Shown: piece by piece, positions 20,101 through 27,111 of the stretch
How the letters are laid out: every line of letters starts with the position of its first letter
How positions within the stretch are numbered: position 1 is the first letter of the stretch
DNA from: Lawsonibacter faecis
GTDB lineage: Bacteria; Bacillota; Clostridia; Oscillospirales; Oscillospiraceae
Reading direction: 5' to 3'
NCBI RefSeq assembly: GCF_014287675.1
Contig: NZ_JACOPQ010000016.1
Coordinates: 1-64,000 of the forward strand
DNA: 64,000 nt
Translations under genes and position numbers: made by a program
Notes under the pieces: model-generated
Told to the model about the DNA's origin: nothing
Database searches by the model: none
What the model saw: the letters and a program-made list of their open reading frames with translations, nothing else

Positions 20101-20217
20101 AGCGTCCGTACCTGGTACGACAACGCCCTCACTGCGGCCCAGATCGTTCTGGCCGTCCTCACCCTCGGCGCGGCTGTCATGTACGTCAAGTCCGCCAAGG
20201 GCAAGGACGAGGCATAA
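17113..20217 (+). CDS. Membrane-anchored GH3 beta-glycosidase with permuted domain order
   Basis: 1034 aa. A basic N-terminus and a hydrophobic segment (about 17-36) are followed by the GH3 C-type sandwich domain (EEGSVLLKNNGALPL near residue 91), a fibronectin-III-like domain (VTNNGAVAGKDVVQLYV) and only then the TIM-barrel with the nucleophile, probably Asp915 in GFKGLMSEDF. The C-terminus has a second membrane helix and a basic tail, so both ends are likely tethered with the enzyme outside the cell. A reversed GH3 order is known from some rumen clostridial beta-glucosidases. GAGGAGG precedes the ATG. The small gene after it is 15 nt away. The substrate is unknown. Confidence 0.9.
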   Translation: MNEKKQNGSGKRRVWRGLTTLLAALLAFVLAASPVVAANRTDIDKFLGTQSTKIETDTSTGENPYTYQSDYKSTTELLDAIEDLGERMNEEGSVLLKNNGALPLTQEETQKVTLLGFSSYYPVQGGDMGSSLAVNTGTDADTVDLVQAFTAKGYGLNPTMETVYKSLEDTFKTEVESWGGTQTYYRQTAPATDGVFTSHEPSQAALSGADADWKDSMDDYNVMIVTIARAAGENRNYMPGEAGVDPAQNLNQTDPLGLSDDERDIISAAVEAKAQNGGKVVVLLNNASAMEIDEIKRNDGVDAILEIGLPGGYGFYGVADILSGAANPSGRLADTYAVVNANSPAAQNYGNFPYTNANQELYINSALVEAESIYAGYKYYETRYADVVLGQGNAADAAGSSTGGAWSYDSEVSYPFGYGLSYTTFTQTLDSLNVDLEAGTVTAQVTVTNNGAVAGKDVVQLYVSVPYTDYDKQNGIEKAAIQLLDYEKTGVLEPGGSQTVTITADAQYMASWDSGSDNAAGTKGCYILDAGDYRFSIGNAHEAVNNILAAQGKTAADGMTAEGNAANVKTWNLGALDNTTFARTKNGTAVENQLQDADLNHYLPGTVTYLSRSDWAGTWPKTYRDLTANEAMLAQLDNDTYEITAQGDPSSVTFGAQNGLTLADLKGVSNLSDIRWSTLMDQITLEECMIRTGFGGTSTKVIESIVSPETIQNDGPNGINSYTLGQYANTDASSGDPCAVDESDPNLAYKFGTMSNETVIAQTFSKEMAAEYGRVIGNYSLWSNLTIFWGAGTNLHRVPYNARNHEYYSEDPILSAYQGAAYIAAGMEYGCIIAPKHFAYNDTEINRSGISVFFTEQQARENELRGTQACIEDANALGVMTAFNRIGVTAGNAHYGLLMNILRGEWGFKGLMSEDFITNSVYSVLKEAVHAGVTMTCNTGDSTMAAVSEKWSYWTVENVSKDAGLMQDLKNVLTWQNYAIANSNAMDGLSSSSRVVSVRTWYDNALTAAQIVLAVLTLGAAVMYVKSAKGKDEA

Positions 20218-20232
20218 GAAGGAGGTAACGAC

Positions 20233-20664
20233 ATGGGATTTATCAAAAAACAGTCCGCGGGCTTCTATCTCACCGCACTCTCCGCCGTGCTCGCCGTGGC
20301 GGGCATCGCGTTCTACCTGGTCAACTGTAAGACCGCATACTTCGCCAACTTCGGCGTCAACGCCGTGGTGGTGGCCTGCGCGGTCCTCGCCGTGGCGGTG
20401 CAGATTGCGCTCATCGCGGCCTCCCAGGTGATGGGCGGCAAAAAGGCGCTGGACGTGCTCTTTATTGCAGCAGCCGTGCTCCTGGCCGTGGCCTTCGTCA
20501 CCTTCGTGGGCGCCCGGGTGGCCAGCATCGCAACCATCATGACCTTCGAGAACAACGCCTCCACCATGGCCGACCTCACCAGTGCGCTGGTGGGCCTGGT
20601 GTGCATGGTCCTGGCAATGGTGGCCAGCATCGCGGCGTCGTTCTGCAAGGTGGTAAAGAGCTGA
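20233..20664 (+). CDS. Small four-helix membrane protein, function unknown
   Basis: 143 aa with four hydrophobic segments (about 10-30, 36-58, 71-92 and 115-138) and a short basic N-terminus (MGFIKKQSAG). I do not recognise a family. GAAGGAGGTAAC precedes the ATG and the gene starts 15 nt after the GH3 stop, so the two are surely co-transcribed. A role as membrane partner or chaperone of the doubly anchored GH3 enzyme is conceivable but speculative. A very strong terminator closes the unit. Confidence 0.8.
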   Translation: MGFIKKQSAGFYLTALSAVLAVAGIAFYLVNCKTAYFANFGVNAVVVACAVLAVAVQIALIAASQVMGGKKALDVLFIAAAVLLAVAFVTFVGARVASIATIMTFENNASTMADLTSALVGLVCMVLAMVASIAASFCKVVKS

Positions 20665-20683
20665 GAGGCCCAGTGAAATAGCG

Positions 20684-20730
20684 GACAGCGGGGACCCCGC
20701 GCCAGTAGGCGCGGGGTCCCCGCTGTCGTT
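20684..20730 (+). terminator. Rho-independent terminator
   Basis: Perfect 20-bp stem (20684-20703 with 20708-20727), loop AGTA, followed by GTTTGT. It ends the GH3/small membrane protein unit before the two-component genes. Confidence 0.85.
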
Positions 20731-20763
20731 TGTGGGAGGGATGGGAGACGGCGGGGCCGCGGC

Positions 20764-20792
20764 TTTACGCGGGGGACGATTTAAGGTATAAT
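20764..20792 (+). promoter_or_regulatory. Promoter for the LytTR response regulator/kinase operon
   Basis: TTTACG (20764-20769), 17-nt spacer and a perfect TATAAT (20787-20792). The start codon of the response regulator is 31 nt further on. Confidence 0.6.
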
Positions 20793-20823
20793 ACCACCAA
20801 ACAAGAGCGGGGGGGCGGGACAT

Positions 20824-21537
20824 GTGCTGAGCACGCTGCGGGTGGCGATTGTGGAGGACGAGGACGCTGCGGCGCGGGATTTGGAGGACTGCCTGACCAC
20901 CTACTGCGCCAGGCAGGGTATTTCCTGCACGGCGGAGCGCTTCCGGGACGGCGCGGCCTTTCTTGACCAGTACGCGCCCCGGTACGACATCATCTTTATG
21001 GACATCAAAATGCCGGGCGTGGACGGCATGTCCGCCGCCAGAGCGCTCCGCCGCGCGGACAGCGTGACCACCCTGATCTTCGTCACCAGCATGGTGCAGT
21101 ACGCAGTGAAGGGATACGAGGTGGACGCGCTGGACTTCATCGTAAAGCCCGTGCAGTACTTCTCCTTTGAGATGAAGATGAAGCGGGCCGTTCAGGCGGT
21201 GAGCCTGAAGCGGGGTCGGGAGGTGCTGCTCAGCGTGGGCGGCGTGGTCCGGGTGCTGCCGTCTTCGGCCATCTACTATGTGGAGGTCATGAACCACGAC
21301 CTCACCTACCACACCAGCGAGGGGGACTTCACCGTGCGGGGCAAGCTGAGCGCCGTGGAGCAGGAGCTGCCGGGGGAGGCCTTTTTCCGGTGCAGCACCT
21401 CCTACCTTGTCAATCTGCAGCACGTGACCCAGGTGGAGGGCGAGCTGGTACGGGTGGGGGGCGGAGACGTGCGCATCAGCCGGGGCAGAAAGAAGGCGTT
21501 GATGGCCGCCCTGGCGGCCTACTTGGGGAAGCACTGA
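20824..21537 (+). CDS. LytTR-family response regulator (first copy)
   Basis: 237 aa. N-terminal receiver domain with the acidic pocket VEDEDA, phospho-acceptor Asp60 in IIFMDIKMPG and Lys in DFIVKPVQYF; C-terminal LytTR DNA-binding domain (about 135-232) with SSAIYYVEVMNHDLTYHT and FFRCSTSYLVNLQHV. The start is GTG at 20824; the ATG two bases earlier is out of frame and stops after two codons. It is followed after 63 nt by its GHKL kinase and then by a GH3 gene. AgrA/VirR-type regulators bind short direct repeats, so the neighbouring GH3 gene is the obvious candidate target, by inference. Confidence 0.93.
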   Translation: MLSTLRVAIVEDEDAAARDLEDCLTTYCARQGISCTAERFRDGAAFLDQYAPRYDIIFMDIKMPGVDGMSAARALRRADSVTTLIFVTSMVQYAVKGYEVDALDFIVKPVQYFSFEMKMKRAVQAVSLKRGREVLLSVGGVVRVLPSSAIYYVEVMNHDLTYHTSEGDFTVRGKLSAVEQELPGEAFFRCSTSYLVNLQHVTQVEGELVRVGGGDVRISRGRKKALMAALAAYLGKH

Positions 21538-21600
21538 TTCCATCCCGCCGCCGGGTTCCGGCGGCGGGGGAGCCGGCGCCTGCCGGGGAGGAGGGAGCGC

Positions 21601-22944
21601 GTGATCACCGGACTTGTTCAGTATAAATTCCTGTTTATGGCCCAGCTCCTGCTGGGGGAGGGGATGTTCCTCCTGCGGCTGGAGCGCAGGGGGTGCTTTG
21701 GCGTCCGGGCGGTGGGATGCGCCGCCGCGCTGCTGGTGATCGCGGGGGTATTTCCCATTGTGCAGTATACCGCCTGGTATGTGTCCTTCCTGTTTCTGGC
21801 TCTCTTCGTCTGCACCCTGCCCGCCATGCGCCTGTGCTTCGACGAGCCCTGGGAGAATCTGCTGTTCTGCGGCATTGCGGGGTACACCGTGCAGCACCTG
21901 GCCTACCTTCTCTTCACGGTGATTGGCGAGGTCACCCAGATGCACCTGCTCTTCGGCGGTGTGCCGGACCCCTACAGCAGCGCGGCGGTGGACCTGAGCA
22001 TGTTTTCGCCGGTGCAGATAATATTTTATGTCAACTGCTACTTCCTGGTCTATGCCTGCACCTTCGAGCTCTTCGACAGAAAGCTCAAGGGAAACCACGA
22101 CCTCCACCTGGGGCGCACCAACCTCATCTGCCTGTCGGGCCTGCTGATCGCGGCGGACGTCATCTTCAACATGATCACCAACTACTATACCACCGCTTCC
22201 AGGGCGTCGCTGCTGCTGGAGCGGGGATATAACGTGCTGGTGTGCGTGCTCATCCTGGCGCTCTTATACAACCAGCTCTCCCGCCGGGAGCTGAAGGCAG
22301 AGCTGGACGGCGTGCAGCACATCCTGGAGCAGGGGAAGAAGCAGTACGAACTGGCCAAGCAGAACATCGACCTCATCAACATGAAGTACCACGACCTCAA
22401 GCACCGGAGCGAGGCACTCTCCGCCCGGGGCGCGGCGGCCCTGGAGGAGAAGGCGGAGCTGGATCGGGCGCTGGAGGGGTACTCCGCCCTGGTGAAGACG
22501 GGCAGCGAGGTGCTGGACGTCATCCTCAGCGAGAAGATGCTCCTCTGCCGGGAGAGGGGTATTGAGATGACCTGCATGGCGGACGGACAGGGGCTGGGGT
22601 TCATCAGGACCCACCACCTCTACGCCCTGCTGGGAAACGCCATCGACAACGCCGTGGAGGCGGTGGAGGGGCTGCCGCAGGAGAAGCGGGTCATCAGCCT
22701 GTTCGTCAGAAGTCTGGGAAATCTCGCCCACATCCATGTGGAGAACTATTATGAGGGGCCCCTCGCCCTCCGGGGCGGACTGCCCGCCACCACCAAGGGG
22801 GAAAAAGACTACCATGGGTACGGGATGCCCAGCATGAGGGCCATCGCCGAGCAGTACGGCGGTACGCTGTCCATCAGCGCCGAGGGCGGAATTTTTCTGC
22901 TGGATATCATTATGGCACAGCAGGGGGACGCGGGGGATTCGTGA
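21601..22944 (+). CDS. AgrC-like sensor histidine kinase, GHKL type (first copy)
   Basis: 447 aa. About six membrane helices fill residues 5-230, then a coiled linker with the phospho-acceptor motif KYHDLKHR near residue 264, and a C-terminal GHKL ATPase domain (N-box LLGNAIDNAVEAVEG, G-box YHGYGMPSMRAIAEQYGG). Such kinases usually sense peptides or cell-envelope signals and phosphorylate LytTR regulators. The start is GTG behind GGAGGAGGGAGCGC. It is the partner of the response regulator directly upstream. The same gene order recurs at 48.6-53.6 kb. Confidence 0.92.
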   Translation: MITGLVQYKFLFMAQLLLGEGMFLLRLERRGCFGVRAVGCAAALLVIAGVFPIVQYTAWYVSFLFLALFVCTLPAMRLCFDEPWENLLFCGIAGYTVQHLAYLLFTVIGEVTQMHLLFGGVPDPYSSAAVDLSMFSPVQIIFYVNCYFLVYACTFELFDRKLKGNHDLHLGRTNLICLSGLLIAADVIFNMITNYYTTASRASLLLERGYNVLVCVLILALLYNQLSRRELKAELDGVQHILEQGKKQYELAKQNIDLINMKYHDLKHRSEALSARGAAALEEKAELDRALEGYSALVKTGSEVLDVILSEKMLLCRERGIEMTCMADGQGLGFIRTHHLYALLGNAIDNAVEAVEGLPQEKRVISLFVRSLGNLAHIHVENYYEGPLALRGGLPATTKGEKDYHGYGMPSMRAIAEQYGGTLSISAEGGIFLLDIIMAQQGDAGDS

Positions 22945-23045
22945 AGCGCCCCCGCAGGGCGGCGAGGACGGGAGCTGCTTAACCAACCACGCCGCTTTTT
23001 ACGCAAACTGCGACAAAAATATTTCTTTGCCCGGGCACGGCCCGG

Positions 23046-23075
23046 TATAATGCCTGTGACGACCCGGTCACGGGC
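23046..23075 (+). promoter_or_regulatory. -10 element and overlapping stem-loop upstream of the second GH3 gene
   Basis: A perfect TATAAT (23046-23051) without a convincing -35 is followed at once by GCCTGTGAC (23052-23060) pairing with GTCACGGGC (23067-23075) and then ATTTTTGG. The stem could be an operator, a transcriptional attenuator or a terminator for the kinase gene. The weak -35 suggests an activator is needed, which fits a LytTR-controlled promoter. Confidence 0.45.
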
Positions 23076-23098
23076 ATTTTTGGTTAGGGGGAATTTAC

Positions 23099-26000
23099 GT
23101 GAAGGTCTGGAGAGGCTTGCGCACGGTTATTGCCAGTATCCTGATTCTGGTGACGCTGGGGGTGGCGGTGGGGGTCAACGTCCTGGTGCCGTCCTTCGGC
23201 GTGATGGTGAAGAACCTGCTGGGCTACGAGGTGAAGGTCAGCGCGCCCGCCGGGGCGGAAGGGCTGGACCTCAATTACAACAAGGCGGACTACACCAAGG
23301 AGACCATCAAGAGCGCGGAGCAGGCGCTCAATGGGGAGATTGTGGGCGAGGGGCTGGTGCTCCTGAAAAACGAGGGATATATGCCCTATGACCGGGGGAC
23401 CTCCTTCAGCTTCTTCGGTCAGGGGGCCGCCAATCTGAGCGGCGGCAGCTTCCTGGGCCTGGGCGGCAGCAGCGCCACGCTGAAGAGCAGCTTTGAGGCG
23501 GAGGGCTTCACCGTCAACGACGGGCTGTGGAAATTCTACACCGAGGGGAAGGGTAAGGGCTACGGCCTGGGACCCGGCTCCGTGGGCTTCGGCGACGCGG
23601 AGGACTTCTCCATCAACGAGTGCCCTGTGTCTGTGCTCCAGGCGGAGGCCGGGCTGGAGGACACCTATGCTGGAAGCACCGCCGTCTTTGTCTGGGCGCG
23701 GAAGGCCGGCGAGGGCCGGGACCTGCCCCGGTCCATGTACAACCACACCGATGTGCCCGAGGACCAGGTGAAGAGTTATCTGGAGCCCAACTCCACGGAG
23801 CTGGAGCTGCTGGACTACCTCAACGAGAAGTTTGACGACGTGGTGGTGCTGGTGAACGCCACCGCCGCCATGGAGCTGGGCTGGGTGGAGGACTTTGAGA
23901 ACATCCACGCCGTCCTCTTCGTCCCCAGCCTGGGCAGCAACGGCATGGAGGCCCTGGCGGGTATCTTCAGCGGCGCGGTAAACCCCTCCGGCAAGACGGT
24001 GGACACCTTTGCCTACGACGCCATGAGTGCGCCCGCCGCTCAGAACTACGGCGACTACCAGTATGTGGACGGAAACGGGCAGTTCACCAAGTACAACTAC
24101 GTGAGCTACTTGGAGGGCATCTACGTGGGGTACAAATACTACGAGACCCGCTACGAGGACGCGGTGCTGGGCCAGGGCAACGCCGGGGACTACGACTACG
24201 CGGACACGGTCCTCTACCCCTTCGGCTACGGCCTCTCCTACACCAGCTTCGGCTGGGAGAACTACAGGACCAGTTGGAGCGGAGAGCGGTGCACCGTCAC
24301 CGTGGACGTGACCAACACGGGAAGCGTGGCGGGCAAGGACGTGGTGCAGGTCTACGCCCAGAGTCCCTACACGGATTATGACAGACGCAACCGGGTGGAG
24401 AAGGCGGCCGCAGCGCTGGTGGGGTACGCCAAGACCGGTCTGCTCCAGCCCGGCGAAAAGCAGACCGTCACCGTGACCTTCGACCAGGAGCAGCTCAAGA
24501 GCTATGACTATGTGGGCGCAAAGACCTACATCCTGGACGCGGGGGAGTACTACATTACTGCCGCAGCGGATTCCCACGCAGCCGTCAACAACATTCTGGC
24601 GGCCAAGGGCAAGGGCGTGTCAGACGGCATGACGGCTGCCGGGAACGCCGCGCTGGTAAGTTCCTTTGTCCCCGCCAACGCGGACACCGACGTGTCCCTC
24701 TACGCCGTGGACAGCCACAGCGGCACGGCCGTCACCAACCGGTTCGACTTTGCGGACGGCGGCCACACCTACCTCTCCCGCAGCGATTGGCAGGGCACCT
24801 GGCCTGCCCACGACGGCGAGGTGAGCGATGTCATCAGCACCTGGGGCAACGAGATTAACGGCACGGACGGGAGCGGAAAGAGCGCATCCTACGTCTACAT
24901 CAAGACCGTCAGCGATGAAGATTTGGCCCAGCTGGACTCCAACGATTCGCTGAACCCGACCGACCCGGATACCTTCACCGAAACCCCGGTCTATCGCGCT
25001 CAAAACGGCGTGCAGCTCATCGACCTGCGGGGGAAGGACTACGACGACCCCCTCTGGGAGGACCTGCTGGACAACCTGAGCCCCGCCGACTACCAGAAGG
25101 CCATTACCCTCTCCGGCTACGAGACCAGCGCAATCCCGGCCATCGGGAAACCCTCCGCCATGGATGCGGACACTGCCAGCGGCCTCATCTACGGCGGCAC
25201 CGGGGCCATGTACATGGGTATGCTGGTGCTGGCCCAGACCTGGAATCCCCAGCTTGCCGAGGATTACGGCGTGATGATCGGTAATGAGGCCCTGCTGGGC
25301 GGGGCCGACGGCTGGTACGCCCCCTCCATGAATATCCACCGCCTGCCCTTCAGCGGCCGGAACAACGAGTACTACTCCGAGGACGGCTTCCTCTCCGGCG
25401 TGGTGGGCGCCGCCTCCAGCCGGGGCGCGGCCAGCAAGGGGATGTACGTCTTCATCAAGCACTTCGCCCTCAACGATCAGGAGAACCACCGGGGCGACCG
25501 GGACGGACAGTTCGGCGTCGCCACCTGGTCCAACGAGCAGGCAATCCGGGAGGTATACCTGAAGCCCTTTGAAATGTGCATTAAGAACGACCCCATTACT
25601 CTGAACTACGTGAAGAGCGACGGCAGCGGCGGGTACGTCGGCGCCAGCCGGGAGATGGCCCCTGTCAATGCCATCATGACCGCCTTCAACCGTATCGGCT
25701 GCACCTGGACCGGCGGTGCGTACCCCCTCATCACCGGCGTGCTGCGGGAGGAGTGGGGCTTCCGGGGCTTCGCCCTCACCGACAACGCCAACACAGGCCT
25801 CTTTATGGATGCCTGGCAGATGATTGAGGCCGGAGCGGACGCCAAGCTGACCGCTGAGAAGGGCAGCGCACGATGGACCTTTGATGAGAATAACCCCGCC
25901 CACTACCACTACGGACGGCAGGCCATGCACAATATCCTCTACACCATCGCCAATTCCAAGGTCATGAACGGAGCCATGCCCGGCTCTGTCTTTACCGAGT

Positions 26001-26125
26001 CCATGCCCAATTATCAGAAGATTTTGATCGCGATGGATGTGGTGGCCGCCCTGATTGTGGCCGCGCTGGCGTGGTTTATCGTCAGGGGACTGCGCAAAAA
26101 GAAAAAGGGTGCCGTGCAGAGCTGA
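23099..26125 (+). CDS. Membrane-anchored GH3 beta-glycosidase, permuted (second copy)
   Basis: 1008 aa with the same plan as the 17.1-kb gene: N-terminal membrane helix (about 8-33), GH3 sandwich domain (GEGLVLLKNEGYMPY), fibronectin-III-like domain (VTNTGSVAGKDVVQVYA), TIM-barrel with probable nucleophile Asp895 in GFRGFALTDN, and a C-terminal membrane helix ending in a basic tail (RKKKKGAVQS). GTG 23099 follows TTAGGGGGAATTTAC. It lies 154 nt downstream of the GHKL kinase and is the likely output gene of that system. It differs substantially from the first copy, so it is an old paralogue. The substrate is unknown. Confidence 0.9.
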   Translation: MKVWRGLRTVIASILILVTLGVAVGVNVLVPSFGVMVKNLLGYEVKVSAPAGAEGLDLNYNKADYTKETIKSAEQALNGEIVGEGLVLLKNEGYMPYDRGTSFSFFGQGAANLSGGSFLGLGGSSATLKSSFEAEGFTVNDGLWKFYTEGKGKGYGLGPGSVGFGDAEDFSINECPVSVLQAEAGLEDTYAGSTAVFVWARKAGEGRDLPRSMYNHTDVPEDQVKSYLEPNSTELELLDYLNEKFDDVVVLVNATAAMELGWVEDFENIHAVLFVPSLGSNGMEALAGIFSGAVNPSGKTVDTFAYDAMSAPAAQNYGDYQYVDGNGQFTKYNYVSYLEGIYVGYKYYETRYEDAVLGQGNAGDYDYADTVLYPFGYGLSYTSFGWENYRTSWSGERCTVTVDVTNTGSVAGKDVVQVYAQSPYTDYDRRNRVEKAAAALVGYAKTGLLQPGEKQTVTVTFDQEQLKSYDYVGAKTYILDAGEYYITAAADSHAAVNNILAAKGKGVSDGMTAAGNAALVSSFVPANADTDVSLYAVDSHSGTAVTNRFDFADGGHTYLSRSDWQGTWPAHDGEVSDVISTWGNEINGTDGSGKSASYVYIKTVSDEDLAQLDSNDSLNPTDPDTFTETPVYRAQNGVQLIDLRGKDYDDPLWEDLLDNLSPADYQKAITLSGYETSAIPAIGKPSAMDADTASGLIYGGTGAMYMGMLVLAQTWNPQLAEDYGVMIGNEALLGGADGWYAPSMNIHRLPFSGRNNEYYSEDGFLSGVVGAASSRGAASKGMYVFIKHFALNDQENHRGDRDGQFGVATWSNEQAIREVYLKPFEMCIKNDPITLNYVKSDGSGGYVGASREMAPVNAIMTAFNRIGCTWTGGAYPLITGVLREEWGFRGFALTDNANTGLFMDAWQMIEAGADAKLTAEKGSARWTFDENNPAHYHYGRQAMHNILYTIANSKVMNGAMPGSVFTESMPNYQKILIAMDVVAALIVAALAWFIVRGLRKKKKGAVQS

Positions 26126-26148
26126 GAGCGTTTAAACTGATATGGGAA

Positions 26149-26180
26149 GGGAGCCGCCCCATCCGGGGCGGCTCCCTTTG
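26149..26180 (+). terminator. Rho-independent terminator after second GH3 gene
   Basis: Perfect 12-bp stem GGGAGCCGCCCC / GGGGCGGCTCCC (26149-26160 with 26165-26176), loop ATCC, then TTTG. Confidence 0.85.
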
Positions 26181-26194
26181 CGGCTGCAGGGAAA

Positions 26195-26294
26195 ATGATT
26201 CTATATGCGCCCCGCGGGGGGAGCGACAATTGAAGGTCGTCACAGGCAGGTTGTTGATCTTATTTCAATCCACGCTCCCCGTGGGGGGAGCGAC
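26195..26294 (-). CRISPR. Minimal type I-C CRISPR array (one full repeat, one spacer, one degenerate repeat)
   Basis: The 33-nt unit at 26262-26294 reads on the minus strand as a type I-C repeat (GTCGCTCC... ending GTGGATTGAAAT). A second copy at 26195-26227 keeps the last 18 bases of the plus-strand unit with one mismatch but has lost most of the other half. Between them is a 34-nt spacer (26228-26261), the length usual for type I-C. Decay of the distal repeat marks the trailer end on the left, so the leader should be on the right, where the A/T-rich stretch 26295-26469 and the cas2-like frame lie. No other cas gene is in the window. Confidence 0.75.
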
Positions 26295-26469
26295 AGCACA
26301 AATAGACAAATAACCACTTTTATAATTAGCAAAGATTATAGATAGAGGGTAAAGCAAACGAGGAAAAACCGTGAATATTAAGTAATAGTTTATTTAAGGG
26401 GGTGCTTCAAAGCGAAGTAAGTAGGTGCGAACCGCCCTGGGGAAAGATGAGCGCTAGCCCTTCGCATTT
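26295..26469 (-). other. A/T-rich CRISPR leader-like region
   Basis: 175 nt of clearly lower GC than its surroundings, between the cas2-like frame and the first intact repeat on the minus strand. That is exactly where a type I-C leader lies. No gene is seen in it. Confidence 0.45.
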
Positions 26470-26754
26470 TTAGATCATAACAAGTCCCTCGGGTTCGTAT
26501 GAGGTTTTCACGCCGAAGGACTCTATCTTGGTTTCACATTGCTTAGCCAAATCGTAAAGACGAAGACTCTCTCTGCCCGGAACCATTACGGCACACAATT
26601 TTACCTGCAGGCTCCGGCACTGGGCGGCATCCACCAGACACTCGGACATGGAGGCCTGCACCCGCTGTCCGAAATTGACGCACTGCCTGGCGATTTGATA
26701 CAGCCGCGTGCCCCGGCGGTCTTGCGGGAGAACGCCGGACTGCAAAAAGGTCAC
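26470..26754 (-). pseudogene. cas2: Degenerate type I-C Cas2
   Basis: Open frame of 94 aa whose residues 20-94 clearly match type I-C Cas2: QIARQCVNFGQRVQASMSEC, a D-x-AQ stretch, ESLRLYDLAKQCETKIESFG and the ending SYEPEGLVMI. The N-terminus (VTFLQSGVLPQD) aligns in length with the usual VLVTYDVNTxD but has lost the Tyr-Asp, so the metal-binding Asp is missing. The only start is a GTG without a ribosome-binding site. Cas2 normally works with Cas1 in spacer integration; no Cas1 is present. I read it as a relic left after deletion of a type I-C operon. Confidence 0.7.
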
Positions 26755-27042
26755 ACGGGGAGACTGGGGATGGGCCGGACGCGCGGGCCTGCACGGCCTG
26801 TTTTGCGACGGACTCTGTGCGAAGGAAGAAAAAAGTGTGACTGTCCATTAAGCATCTGCGCTCTTTCCAATGCTGGCAGTCGGTATGCGGCCATGCATTT
26901 TTGTATCGCAGATGGGTCGGGAAGAGGGCCCTGGCACAGCCGTTTGGGGGGGCAAGAGACGTATCCGAAGGGACACGCAGGAAAATATAATTTTGAAAAC
27001 AAATAAAGCCTATATTTTTACAAAAAGTATGAATTAAATAAT
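26755..27042. other. Non-coding stretch right of the CRISPR relic
   Basis: Short open frames exist on both strands here but none has a recognisable domain or a convincing ribosome-binding site. The right part (26970-27042) is A/T-rich. It may hold further decayed cas sequence; I could not recognise any cas1 motif. Confidence 0.4.
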
Positions 27043-27084
27043 AAAAAGCGCAGGGACTTAAGTACTTAAGTCCCTGCGCTTTTT
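27043..27084. terminator. Perfect 42-bp palindrome, bidirectional terminator
   Basis: AAAAAGCGCAGGGACTTAAG and its exact reverse complement form a 21-bp perfect inverted repeat with A- and T-runs at the two ends. It can terminate transcription from either side. On the minus strand it lies 28 nt behind the deacetylase gene. Confidence 0.85.
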
Positions 27085-27111
27085 ATGCCATTCAAAGTAT
27101 GCCGGGCGCCC

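Noticed and set aside
16354..22107. Very long antisense open frame (over 1900 codons) on the minus strand
   Set aside because: It is opposite the symporter, GH3 and two-component genes in a GC-rich, codon-biased region. Its composition is low in complexity (Gly, Val, His, Gln) and it has no domain motifs, so it is a shadow of the real genes.
26539..27006. Plus-strand open frame of about 155 codons over the CRISPR relic
   Set aside because: No domain, no ribosome-binding site, and it is antisense to the Cas2-like frame, which has clear family similarity.
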